In this document: positions 48,437 to 59,158 of the stretch, one piece after another
Layout: the number at the start of each line of letters is the position of its first letter
Position numbering within the stretch: position 1 is the stretch's first letter
From: Diadema setosum
Taxonomy: Eukaryota; Echinodermata; Echinoidea; Diadematoida; Diadematidae
Assembly (NCBI RefSeq): GCF_964275005.1
Contig: NC_092701.1
Coordinates: 8,135,955-8,199,954 of the forward strand
DNA length: 64,000 nt
Direction: 5' to 3'
Notes under the pieces: model-generated
Told to the model about the DNA's origin: nothing
Database searches by the model: none
Seen by the model: the letters and a program-made list of their open reading frames with translations, nothing else
Translations under genes and position numbers: made by a program

Positions 48437-48809
48437 ATTGTTGTTGTTGTTGTTGTTCTTGTTGTTGTTCATTTTCCATCTGTGAAGATGGCTGGATAGC
48501 CCATACTCAGCTACACTAAGCTGGTCTTCCATGGGGTCCAGTTGGTTGTGGGGTGGGACCACTTCACCGGGTTAGACACCCTGCTCTTTGCGATGAATGA
48601 ATGAAGCGGGATCTTTTACGTGCATGAGCTGTGACTCTCTCATACACGGGACCTCCATTTTATGTCCTATCCGAGGGACAGAGTGTTTTGCCTCTTGCTA
48701 GAGGGGACGGTATGTTTACACACAACATTGCTCAGTCCAGACTCGGGTTCGAACCCGGGCCGCGTGATCGTGAGGCAGACGCGCTACCGACTGAGCCAAC
48801 TCACCGCCC
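48437..48809 (-). mobile_element. tRNA-derived SINE, copy 2, with (AAC)n tail
   Basis: Same family as 38985-39336. The tRNA-like head is at 48735-48809 with the same A and B boxes, the body spans to about 48474, and the 3' tail on the minus strand is an (AAC)n run (48437-48470 read as GTT units on plus). The tail suggests mobilisation by a LINE that recognises short simple-repeat tails. No clear TSD was found. Confidence 0.85.
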
Positions 48810-48982
48810 TTTAAAACATTAAAGGCAATGAAGAAAAAAATATGTTGTGTACGTCTGATGTTTTATGTATATGTATGGCACCAACAATGTATTTATAACA
48901 CAGTCATGTACATGACATGTACAATGATAATACAGGAGCAAATCAAGTCACTGTTAACTCAATAAACATATTGTGATTAAGC

Positions 48983-49452
48983 TTAAAGGGACATTCCGGA
49001 CGATTTTCATAATTTCACATCATGTAGTACATAAATCAACAGCTCCATGTTTAGATTCGTGGAATTTGTTGTGGTCATTGAGCAGAGAAACCAATAAACT
49101 GAAAGTCTAATCAAACTACACTGAACCGTGTTGATGACATCAGAGCCTCATATATTTCAGAAATGTACGCAGTGCAATTCCATTACAATACCACTTGCTC
49201 AACAAGTTCACCTGTGAAGAATCTATGCATGCCTTCTTCTTTTGTTCTGCTTCCGTGAGCCCCCAACTCATGCATTCTTATGGTGAGGCTGCCATGTCAT
49301 CATCCTTGTTCATTGCAATTTGTTATAAATTTTAAAAACATTCTCACTTCTCATCCCAATCACTATGAATTCTGAAACTCTGTACCCAGTTTAACTGATT
49401 TATAGTTGTTCAAATGTAAAAGTCTGAAAAATAATCCGGAGGTCCCCTTTAA
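48983..49452. mobile_element. TTAA-flanked MITE, copy 2 (opposite orientation)
   Basis: Begins TTAAAGGGACATTCCGGACG and ends CCGGAGGTCCCCTTTAA. Internally it is the inverse of 24765-25231, with shared boxes such as GCATGCATAGATT (inverted here). 470 bp; no coding capacity. Confidence 0.75.
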
Positions 49453-49465
49453 AGCAAAGGAGATA

Positions 49466-49698
49466 ATAATAATTTTATCTATTTTCCCTCAATAAACCAT
49501 AACTGCGGACGGTTTATTCTAGAAACAATTTTATTATAACTATTGTTTACATCCTGTATATTTAACAATACTTACCATTGATTATAATGATTGTTATTTT
49601 TACATTGGCTCTTTCTATTCCTAACTCACATTTAAGAACTATTTGACGCACTGAAGCTGAGTTTTTGTTTCATACGCAAATGGTAAATAATGCCTATA
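49466..49698. repeat. Dispersed repeat, copy Y
   Basis: Direct match of 39775-40025 (GGTTTATTCTAGAAACAATT and onward to GCAAATGGTAAATAATGCCT). It is bordered by a TTAA MITE on the left and the 49700-50184 element on the right. Confidence 0.8.
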
Positions 49699-49699
49699 G

Positions 49700-50184
49700 C
49701 TGGGCTCCACACTAACTTTTTTATTTGGTGGCTCGATGGGGCCACCAAAATCATCAATTTCAAATTTTTGGTGGCCCGAGAGAAAAATTTGGTGGCCCCC
49801 AAAAAACAATAAAAAACATTAAAATTCCTGCTTTTTTTTATGAGTCAAATATTCAAGTTTCATCATAGTAAGAATTGGAAGCTGGACATATCTACTCATA
49901 AATAAACTTCAACAAACTCGCAACACTCACTCTCAGGCACTCATTCAGTCCTTTCATCCATCCTTTAAAGAAATTTAACTGCTGAATGGTAAGACTAAGT
50001 ATAAATATTCATTGACAGGCACATGGGTTGCAACATCTTAACATAAATAAATGACACTTTTCAACAACAACAAAAAATTTGGTGGCCCGAGGCGGGCCAC
50101 CAAATGTGCCCTTTTTTGAAATTTGGTGGCCCGACTTTCATTTTTGGTGACCCCGGGCCACGGGCCACCGTTAGTGTTAAGCCC
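49700..50184. mobile_element. 485-bp MITE with perfect 9-bp TSD TGCCTATAG
   Basis: The left tip CTGGGCTCCACACTAAC and right tip GTTAGTGTTAAGCCC are inverse matches, continuing into GGTGGC/GCCACC boxes. TGCCTATAG occurs exactly at both flanks (49691-49699 and 50185-50193), and the related segment near 40013 lacks the insertion. Copies of TTTGGTGGCCC lie in both orientations inside. A 9-bp TSD suggests Mutator-like mobilisation. Remnants are at 34115, 34522 and 61860-62440. Confidence 0.85.
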
Positions 50185-50492
50185 TGCCTATAGGTTTATC
50201 ATGTTTATAGCAGAATATGGGCCTGTGTTTTCACAGTAATTTACGCCATATTTGCCTATTTACATCCATACAGTCTATTTACAAGTATTTACAATACGAT
50301 GAATAAAGACTTGCCACTGTTATCAACCGTCAGTCGTATATTCGAATGGAAGCCCCCCACAGATGGCGCTGCAACAATTTTGTATCCGATATGAATGTGG
50401 TTAGGTGGCTGTCGTCGGCTGGGTAGCCTGTTAAAAATGATTTCTGATGTGTCAAAAGATGAGCAAGATTATTACGTATTTATGCCGTATCA

Positions 50493-50707
50493 TGGCAATT
50501 ACCCCTGAATGTATCCGAGGAATAACCACCAGAGGGCAATTATCCCCCGGCTAAATACTGATTAGTGGTAAAGTTAGAGTAAAGATTAGGGTTAGGATTA
50601 TGGTTAGAGTCTCGGTTAAGGTTAGGATTAGGTTCAGGAGTAGGAGTAGGAGTAGGAGAAGGGGAAGGGTCCGGGTTAATTGCCCACGGGGTAATTGCCC
50701 TAGACCC
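50493..50707. mobile_element. Palindrome-ended element with TTAGGG-like core, copy 2
   Basis: Layout as in 43553-43757: paired GGCAATTAYCCCC motifs at the left (50494 and 50536), a degenerate TTAGGG-like array at 50570-50680 (GATTAGGGTTAGGATTATGG, GGAGTAGGAGTAGG), and paired GGTTAATTGCCC and GGGGTAATTGCCC motifs at the right. Confidence 0.7.
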
Positions 50708-50849
50708 ATTTTGTACATCATGGTTACCCTTCCAACTTACCTGCAAGGTACAATGTACATAGTGGTCCAATCAAGTTTTCGCAGCACTTTGATGACATTT
50801 GAGGTATTATGGTATCGATTTAGAGTGAGTATCTATATTCTTTTGTTTT

Positions 50850-51075
50850 ACTTTGTGGATGACGTTCTTGTGGTAGCTAAAGTATCTGGGTCCCAAACAT
50901 AGGAGGCATAGGCCCTACTCTACAGTTGGTCGAACAAAACGCTTTCGTAAGCTGCAGCGCTGACATTAGGGGATTTCATGCAAATATTTCGTCTTAGAAA
51001 TGCAAGGACCTTGTTGGCTTTGTTGAGAGTATGGTGTTGGGTCCACACCTAAGTATTTCACGCATTCATCAAATT
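50850..51075 (-). mobile_element. LINE reverse-transcriptase C-terminal fragment
   Basis: On the minus strand VKYLGV (51043-51060) is followed, after a short deletion, by LNKANKVLAFLRRNICMKSP and VSAAAYESV, then AYASYVWDPDT. This is the typical post-core region of Jockey/CR1-group reverse transcriptases (YLGV...KA...LRRN...AY...VRP). A stop falls near 50913. A decayed, truncated copy. Confidence 0.7.
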
Positions 51076-52366
51076 CAGGAGGGTCATTGTTCAGATACAC
51101 GTTTTGATTTTTTTTTCTTTTCCTGGAAATTGTCAACACCTTGCACTTGTCTTTGTTCTTATTCGCCCCCTAACATGCACCAAATGTTCGTTTGCGAATT
51201 TTATAATGTCGTAAAATGATTGGAAAAAACTTGGCGTATTTCGTCAAAACATAGTTGTGCGAGACCGTCTCCAAAATTTCAGGATCTTTTTTACAGGATG
51301 TTCAGAAGATTTTGCAACCCACTATCGTGCATCATCGTGTTGCGAAGGTCTAATGAGGCTTCCAAGACATTTGGGGAAAATGCTCGCGAGAAATTTCCTT
51401 TTTTTTTTCTTTCTCAGTCTTTTAAAGTTACCGCCTGTAACGGCACCTTCAAACAGTATAGCGATCTTTTGTACACTAAACTAAAATACGAATGTTGGAC
51501 TCTGCAATTGTCGACATGCGTATGCGCGTCGTGAAATCAGCCCTTTCACAAGCATTGGCCACTCACTGGAATATCAACCTGAAGGTGTTTTTTTTTTTCC
51601 CTGAAATCATCAGATCGGGCCAATTGATTTTTGTGGCTTTAGAATCAGTCTATCCTTTAGTCCATGAAGAATAAATCTAAATCTCCTTTCACTCACCAAG
51701 TCTTACAAAAATGTGGCAGCAAAAATCATCATTTAATTGGAACCTTTTTTATTTCATTGTCTATCTCACATTAGGAAATGATTAGATGGGATCCACTGAA
51801 TCCATGTATTATGCATAAAGCAAGAAAAATGTGGTGGAAGGGACAATTTTAATAGACAAAATAGTTTTGTTTGTTTTTGTTTTTTATTGTTCCATATTCC
51901 ACATTTCAAGAAATGCATAAAACATAAACATCACAATACAAAAGCCTGGATGAATTGTCAAGTACAGCTTATAAGACAATAAAACATGTGAAATATGAGG
52001 AATCTACATAGAAGCATTGCTTGTAGGGTGTAGATTCCCAGATGCGGATGTGAGATTATTTCTTACTTGGTATGTGTAATTAAAGGAATGACAATTTGTG
52101 AATTGGAGAAATATAAACGCCAAAAATTAAAAAGAAAAAGAAAAAACAAAGAAAACAATGTCCGCGGCACAAGACTTCTTGAGAGTTGCGTGATCACCCG
52201 AGCGAGGTACAAGTCAGATGCAGTGTACAATAGCAGAGATACCAAATGTGTACAAAGGAAGTTCAGGAGATAATACAGAAATCACGAGCGAGGCACATGT
52301 TACATAATCGATAATGTCAGAAATGTGAAGTATGATCAGAGAATGTCGAGGAGGATTGAAGAATAG

Positions 52367-54190
52367 CTATAAATATGAATTCAGAAAAACTAGTTTAAGT
52401 TTATGCTTAAATGAATAGAGAGACTGGGATTGGATTATTTCTCTATCCAACTCATTCCAAAATTTAGGTCCTGTAGTGGTTATTGTTTTTAAAGCAGATA
52501 CGGTCCGTACAGGAGAAAGATGAAAAGAATCTTTTTGTCTAGTAGGGTAAGAATGAACTTCAGTATTTTTGACGAACATCGAAGAAAACACATCAGGGAG
52601 ACCACCTGAGTTTAACTGATACATAAATGACCCGATATTGAAATGATATAAATCCTGGATCTTAAGTGTTCTACTGGAAAAGAATAAGACATTAGTGTGT
52701 TTCAAAAATGTGGCGAAGTTAATTATCCGTATAGCTCTTTTCTGTATCAGTAATAAAGAATTGAGTCTAGTTGTACAGCAGTTTCCCCATGCCAGGATTC
52801 CATAACCTATATAAGGCAAAAATAGAGTAGAATACAATGAATGGAGAACATGTTTGGGAAAATACTGTTTTAACTTATACATAACACCTACATTTTTGGA
52901 TAGTAATTTACGCAATGAATCAACATGAACTTTCCATGTCAACTTACAATCAATATAAAGACCAAGGAATTTTATATATTCCACCTGGTTCAATTCCACG
53001 TCGTTAACAACCAACTTACCCGGTAAAATATTGATTATATTGCTAAAAACCATAAATTTTGTCTTGGTCAAATTCAATGACAATTTATTAGCCTGAATCC
53101 ACTTAGATACTGATTTCAATGCAGTATTAATGGTATTCAGTAAAACATGAGGGTTTCGATTTGAATAAAAAATGCTGGTGTCATCGGCAAATAGTAGAAA
53201 ATAGAGCAGAGAGGACGAACTGCGAAAGTCATTCATATAAAGAATAAACAATAAAGGACCTAAAAGGGATCCTTGCGGTACCCCACAAGTTATAGGCTGT
53301 GAGCTGGACACATGGCCATTCAAACTAACAAATTGAGTTCTTCCAGTAAGGTAACTTCTAAACCACTCCAAGGCCCTTCCACGAATCCCATAGTGATGTA
53401 ATTTGTACAATAATATTTCATGGTTGATTGTGTCAAAGGCCTTGGAGTAGTCAAGAAAGATACCTATTGTGTGACACTTGGCATCGATCGCTTTGATAAT
53501 TTTCTCTAGCATGAGTAAAATAGCATGAATTGTGGAATGCTTTTTACGAAATCCAAATTGATTATCATCTATTACATTACAGTCGTTTAAGAATCGGAAT
53601 ACACGTGTGTACACAATCTTTTCAAGTAATTTAGAAAAAGAAGTTAATAACGATATTGGTCGATAATTTCCCAGTTCGTCCTCTCGGCCCTTTTTATATA
53701 TCGGGATAACTTTAGTGATTTTCATCCTAGTAGGCACTACACCGTTCAGTAATGACAAATTAAATATATGGGCGAGGGGTACAACAATCTCATGTACAAC
53801 ATATTTCAGAAGATAATTAGAAATTCCATCATAACCAGTACTTTTTTTGGCTTTAAGATTATTTACAATGTCAACAATTTCGGATTCTAATACAAGCATA
53901 AAAAACAAAGATTGATTATTGCGATGACTTAAATACGTAAAAAACGGTATATCCGTTTCCGGAATAACATCAGCTAAATTAGATCCAACCTTCACAAAAT
54001 ATGAGTTAAACGCTTCAGAGATTTCATTATCATTTCTTAACTCGATGTCATTTAAACAAATCTTTTGGATATCCGATTTATTTCGTTTCTTCTGAAGAAC
54101 ATTATTAATGACTTTCCACGTGGATTTAATGTCCTTCTCATGGAGAAGAAACAGTGAAGAAAAATATTTCTTTTTTGCCTCACGCAACAC
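52367..54190 (-). CDS. LINE reverse transcriptase
   Basis: A 607-residue open frame. Motifs in order: linker STWKVINNVLQ and FNSYFVKVG; VIPIYKKG and NYRPISLLTSFSKLLEKI (RT1-2); NQFGFRKKHSTIHAI; FLDYSKAFDTINHEILL with the first catalytic aspartate; GVPQGSLLGPLLFILYMNDF; LLFADDTSIF with the catalytic DD pair; NKLSLNLTKTKFMVFS; YIKFLGLYID; then a C-terminal region with SYPTRQKDSFHLS and TGPKFWNELD that recurs in the fragments at 16870 and 19718. It copies LINE RNA at a nicked target. The true protein begins further upstream with the endonuclease; a 1-base indel near 54270 separates the frames. Confidence 0.9.
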   Translation of the reverse strand: MLREAKKKYFSSLFLLHEKDIKSTWKVINNVLQKKRNKSDIQKICLNDIELRNDNEISEAFNSYFVKVGSNLADVIPETDIPFFTYLSHRNNQSLFFMLVLESEIVDIVNNLKAKKSTGYDGISNYLLKYVVHEIVVPLAHIFNLSLLNGVVPTRMKITKVIPIYKKGREDELGNYRPISLLTSFSKLLEKIVYTRVFRFLNDCNVIDDNQFGFRKKHSTIHAILLMLEKIIKAIDAKCHTIGIFLDYSKAFDTINHEILLYKLHHYGIRGRALEWFRSYLTGRTQFVSLNGHVSSSQPITCGVPQGSLLGPLLFILYMNDFRSSSSLLYFLLFADDTSIFYSNRNPHVLLNTINTALKSVSKWIQANKLSLNLTKTKFMVFSNIINILPGKLVVNDVELNQVEYIKFLGLYIDCKLTWKVHVDSLRKLLSKNVGVMYKLKQYFPKHVLHSLYSTLFLPYIGYGILAWGNCCTTRLNSLLLIQKRAIRIINFATFLKHTNVLFFSSRTLKIQDLYHFNIGSFMYQLNSGGLPDVFSSMFVKNTEVHSYPTRQKDSFHLSPVRTVSALKTITTTGPKFWNELDREIIQSQSLYSFKHKLKLVFLNSYL

Positions 54191-54449
54191 AGAAGTAAGA
54201 ACATTACGATAACTAGTATATTTGCTTTTAGCAGCATCAGTTTTGTGAGACTTGAATATATAAAAAAAGCTTATTTTTCCTATTGATAGACCTCAACAAA
54301 GATTTCGATATCCAGGGGGATCGTGGTATCTTTTTATAATTTGATCTAGATTGTGATCTTATTGGAAAATGAAGAGAGAAAAGAGGAGCGATCAGATCAA
54401 CAAACTTATCATATGCATCATTAGGCTCATTCGCATTGAGAACCACTGA

Positions 54450-55449
54450 CTAATCAATATCTAACAGGCTTTCCTTAAATCTTATAATATTTTGTTCAGA
54501 CATAACACGAGCTGTAGAATTCATTTCCCAAGTTGCAGGCTTAAAACGATTTAGTATAAATGGACTGGAAGCAAACACTGGGAAATGATCAGACATATCC
54601 GAAACTATTATACCTTGATCAGTTGGATAATGAATATTAGTGAATATATTATCAATAATTGTATACGCTGAATCAAATATTCTGGTAGGTTTAGTTATAC
54701 ACGGCGTAAAAGCATATGAAAACATAGTGTCCACAAAATCCTGGCAGCAGGGCTTTTCGTGATACTGCAGTAAATCAAGATTGAAATCCCCCATTAAAAA
54801 AAAAATGTTTATTATGCAAAGACTCAGAATTCAATACGGAATTCAATACATCAAAAAAAGCAGTATGATTACAGTTTGGTGGTCTATAAATCTCACCAAT
54901 CAAAATATTCTTTCCAGCTGGTATGTCGATTTCAATAAAAATGCTTTCAAAATCTTCAGTCATATGACATAAATTATGAATCAAATCAAAATTGAATCCT
55001 TTCTGAACATAAAGAGCCACACCCCCTCCATGTTTATTTACTCTATTATTAAACACAAGAGAATATCCATTCAAATTAACTAGGGGAAATGACACGTCAG
55101 ACAGCCACGTTTCGCACAAACCTATAACAGAAAAATCCACATTGTGTAAATTCAAAAATGTCTTCAGTTGGTCAAGTTTCTTATACAAACTTCGTATATT
55201 GAAATGAAGAATAGAAAAGTTGTTCTCCATCTTGAAAAATTCACGTGTACATATGTCCTGAGGGGAAATATAGTCGGAACCTCTACCTCGCAGTAATGTA
55301 TCATTCTCATCATAAAACAAGTCAAATTCTGGAGTTTGTTTGTTTAACCTTTTTATAACATGTGAATCAGAGATCTCATTATCATCACCATAATAATGCA
55401 TATCCATACGACTGGTCATTAAGTCACTGCTCTCTCCATTAATTACCAT
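54450..55449 (-). CDS. LINE endonuclease domain, frameshifted
   Basis: The frame from 55449 gives LHFNIRSLYKKLDQLKTFL, GLCETWLSDVSFP with catalytic E, KHGGGVALYVQKGF and GEIYRPPNCN. A 1-base indel in a T/A run near 54800 moves it to the frame that reads MGDFNLDLLQYHEK, TKPTRIFDSAYTIIDN and VSDMSDHFPVFA, which supplies the GDFN and SDH catalytic motifs. An in-frame TAG after LLDID (54450-54452) ends it, and the linker (PWISKSLLRSINRKNKLF) follows to 54237. It nicks target DNA for LINE integration. Confidence 0.85.
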
Positions 55450-55832
55450 AATGGAGGAGTAAACCTTCGGATTTGAAAGACATTCAAGATAGGTGAATCA
55501 GGGAAACAGAGCTGAATAAAGTACCTCGCCAGATGAAAGAAAAACGTGTGTGTGTAATTACATAACGAATGGCGTATATGGAATAACTCGCTCGGGTGAC
55601 TCACGCATACCGCTAGGGATGATTGACCTTGTATATGCATAGCACTATATGCATTACAAACTGTGTCAAAAGGGTAAATGACATAGCTGAATTCACGGAC
55701 ATGTTTTGACAGAAACTGAGACATTGATAGGAATGTGAACTTGAACATCGTTTCAAAAACAGCTACGAAACACAACAGTAAGTGCATACATATGTATGCA
55801 TTGTATATTGAAAAAAATCTATTCCACGACAT
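55443..55832 (-). CDS. Short ORF upstream of the LINE endonuclease
   Basis: A 129-residue frame with two hydrophobic stretches (MHLLLCFVAVFETMFKFTFL and a later FFFHLARYFIQLCF). Its stop overlaps the next ATG as ATGGTAA, the arrangement used for termination-reinitiation in some LINEs. It does not resemble the usual nucleic-acid-binding ORF1 (no zinc knuckle, RRM or PHD seen), so it may instead be leader sequence that happens to be open. Confidence 0.35.
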   Translation of the reverse strand: MSWNRFFSIYNAYICMHLLLCFVAVFETMFKFTFLSMSQFLSKHVREFSYVIYPFDTVCNAYSAMHIQGQSSLAVCVSHPSELFHIRHSLCNYTHTFFFHLARYFIQLCFPDSPILNVFQIRRFTPPLW

Positions 55833-55993
55833 TACTGAGTGAACCGGAGGTTACGTCTGAACTAACACTGCCACCACCTGTACTTTGGACTTTTGTGTTA
55901 TCGTAAACAAGCAAAATACAAGCAGGCATACCTCTAAAAAAATGTCGACTTGACTAAGTTTGAACCTTAGGGCGTACAGTCAAATTTAGTATG

Positions 55994-56804
55994 TAGAGAA
56001 ATAGTGTGTGTGATAGTGTCAAATATGTTTTAGATTTTGACAGTATTGTACTTCAGACTATAACAAAGCTTTTAGAATGATTTTTTTGTGATAGAAATAA
56101 ATGAAGGCATAACATTGTATGACCAAATACATTCCTTTTTTTTTATTCTACCATGTGAAATATACTATCAGTGAATGAAGGAATATAATAAAAAAGCAGA
56201 ACCGACCTGCAAAAAGGGGTGTTTTCTAGAAGTTCTTAGGATACATTCTTTCGAAGTAGAGCTTAGGAAATGCCTGCATTACAAAAAAAAAAGGAAAAAA
56301 AGTTTTAGGAACACCTGTCTCAAAAGAACTGAAAGGAATGTATCTATTTCCACTCATCGGGTTACTCTGGGGAAAGATAGAATACATGGTAACAATAGCT
56401 GACTGGTTGATCACAGTTCTGAAGCAAAGCCTGAGCTGCAGGCTTCGGTTATGTAGGCAAAATAATTCAGGTGAATATTACTGTGATGGCATAAAATTGA
56501 TAGAATCATTTAATGTGTATAGTAGGGATAAGACAGTAGTGCTTTTCTGATCATGTTTACTCATCATACTAACTTTACATGTAATAGTACGTCATAAATA
56601 ATCTGAGTCTCGTACCAGAATTTTCTATAGAGTTTTATGATCGAGAGTATCAAAGATTTTATTCATAACTGTCAAAGTAACGTGCTATTCTTCTGAGAAC
56701 TGTCTTATTACTTATTATACGATAGCAAATGACTTTCCTAAAACCAAACCTCTTATCTTATTCTGTTTTACTCAAAAGCGCGGAGTGAATTTCGTGAGGT
56801 TACT
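55994..56804. other. 5' flank of the intact SDR gene
   Basis: Aligns with 13184-14095 of segment A (for example TTTTAGAATGA near 13258 and 56072). It presumably holds the promoter, but no TATA box or other element was identified with confidence. Confidence 0.45.
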
Positions 56805-59030
56805 ATGGCTCCTCAAGTAGTACTTCTGACTGGATGTTCGTCGGGTCTCGGATTCTCTATGGCTCGACGTCTCGCACAAGACCCCGATCAACGCTACCTT
56901 GTCATTGCAACCGACAAAGACATGGCAGGAAAGGCCGAGTTGGTTGCCGCCGTTGGGGACGCTATTGATAAGACAATCTTAATCAAAGAGATGGACATCA
57001 CCAAGGATGAAGACATCACACGAGTAGTTGATGATGCCATTAAAACATACGAACGCATTGATATTCTCAGTGAGTATATAACGGCATGACCAGATTACTC
57101 TTGAAACGATGTGCGCAATAATTTTGTAGTTGACATTTTGCATCATCATTGCTCCGCCGTTTCTTTATTGCTATTACTGCTTTGCAGTGTCTCACCGTCC
57201 TTTTGCTAATGTTTAGTTTCAAATGGTATTTTTCAGTTTTCACAAACCTTTAATCGTTTCTTCACTAATTCTTAACAGCAAATTCTAGAGACCAGGTGAG
57301 TTCACGAGATTTTCTAAAAACTTTCAGGCCTACATTTTTATATGATTTTGGACAGATTAAGGCATTCACCCAATCCCTGGTACGTCTCTCCCAAAAAGAG
57401 AGTGCAGAGAAGTAAAAAAAAAAAAAAAAAAAAAAAAAAGTTAATAAATGTGTATTTGACTTTGTTGATTTTGCTTGTTTTCGTGATGTATAAGACCACT
57501 AGAGACATCATCTAAAATCAATTTACACAGTACATCAATTAAACCGAATTACGTTGCGTACTGTAATTTTTACATTTTCGCTAACATGTTAAAGGAGACT
57601 TCCGAATGATTTTTCTGATTTTTACATTATGAATAACTTTAAATAAGTTAAACTGAGTCGCAGAGTTTCAGAATTTGTGATGATTGGGATGATAATAAGA
57701 ATGTTTTTGAAATTTAAAACAAATGAACAAGGATGAGGACATGGCTGCCTCATACTAAGAATTCATGAGTTGTGGCTCAAGGAAGCAGAACAAAAGAAGA
57801 AAGCATGCATAGATTATACACGGATGAACTTGCAAGCAAGCGGTATTGTAATGGAATTGCACTGCCACTTATGTGAGGCTTCTGTGTCATCAACATTGTT
57901 CAGTGTAATTTGTTTAAGGTTATTTCAGAGTATTGTTTCTCGAGCGCATTAAGTGCATGGCAACCAAAGAGATTTCTCTTTGATGGCAACCGAATGTAAT
58001 ATTATGCACATTCAAGAGCGAATCAGTGGCTTTCCTAGTCTGTGTAATGATAATATTCATGAGATAATATCTCTAGGTTACGAAAAGAAAAGCGCGAAGC
58101 GCAGTATTGATACCAAGTTTACCGCGCGAATTGATTACTCAAGATATATGGCGCTCCTACCCCCAAAGTAGGAGAAGGCGACGTAGAGGGTCCAGCAGGA
58201 GCGCTGTCGAGGTAGCCCGAAGCTCATAATTATATTAATCGTCCGCAAAGAGGCTGGGGGTCATCATAGATAATAGTTCAGGTAGTTCAGGTAAATCTAT
58301 GTTGTCATTAGCAAACTGCTCGTGATTTTTTTTCCCCCATTCTTCATTTTTGTAGTCAACGTAGCCGGAGTTGCTACTATGGGGCTGCCAGAGCGCATGT
58401 CACGTGCCAGGATAGAGAGTATATTCAACGTGAACACTATCGGCACGATCCGACTCACCCTGGCCGTACTCCCTTACATGAAGCAGAAAAAGGCGGGAAG
58501 AATCATCAGTGTCACCAGCGTTGGGGGAGTGAGAGGTACGGTAAAAATATAAAAGTCTCCTGCGTAAATATTTATTGCCAAAGTACGTCATTCCGAACAT
58601 GTCGTCTCTACACAAATACAATGAACATGTCATTGTGCAATAGATTTACATCTCCATTCTATTAGTTAATCTTGCCATTTAATGTGTAAGTGTAATGTTA
58701 ATTTCTAAATATATGTATATTTTGTTATGTGATTTGAAAAAAAAACAGTCCTTTATTATTACAAATTAAAGTCTGGTGGCATTTTGGAGGTATGTGATGC
58801 ATACATTACATTCATACATACATTCCTCTAATTATTATGAAGAGCTTGTTACCAAAAGGCGCTAAATCCATCATTTTCAATGGATTTAGCGCCTTTTGGT
58901 AGCGATCTCTTCATACATACTGCAAAGCACCCACAAATACCTCTGTAAAATGAAAAAAAAAAATAACATGACAAAATGTCAGGGTGCCAAAAATTTGCGT
59001 GTTCTTCAACATTTCTTGAGTTCTGATGGT

Positions 59031-59072
<42 letters not shown>

Positions 59073-59099
59073 TGTGTGTGTGTATGTGTGTGTGTGGGT

Positions 59100-59158
<59 letters not shown>

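Larger units (their letters stand above)
51865..55993 (-). mobile_element. Nearly intact CR1/Jockey-group LINE (4.1 kb)
   Basis: Limits come from comparison with segment A: TAGACAAAATAG on the left (51853-51864) and TAGAGAAATAG on the right (55994-56004) are duplicated forms of the single GATGAAATAG near 13183. The minus-strand order is 5' leader, short hydrophobic ORF (55443-55832), endonuclease (54450-55449), linker, reverse transcriptase (52367-54190), 3' untranslated region with AATAAA and an AAAAC-type tail at 51866-51890. Only three lesions were noticed in the main frame: two indels in homopolymer runs (near 54796-54805 and 54268-54274) and one stop near 54450. It therefore inserted recently, after the A/B duplication. 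Confidence 0.85.
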
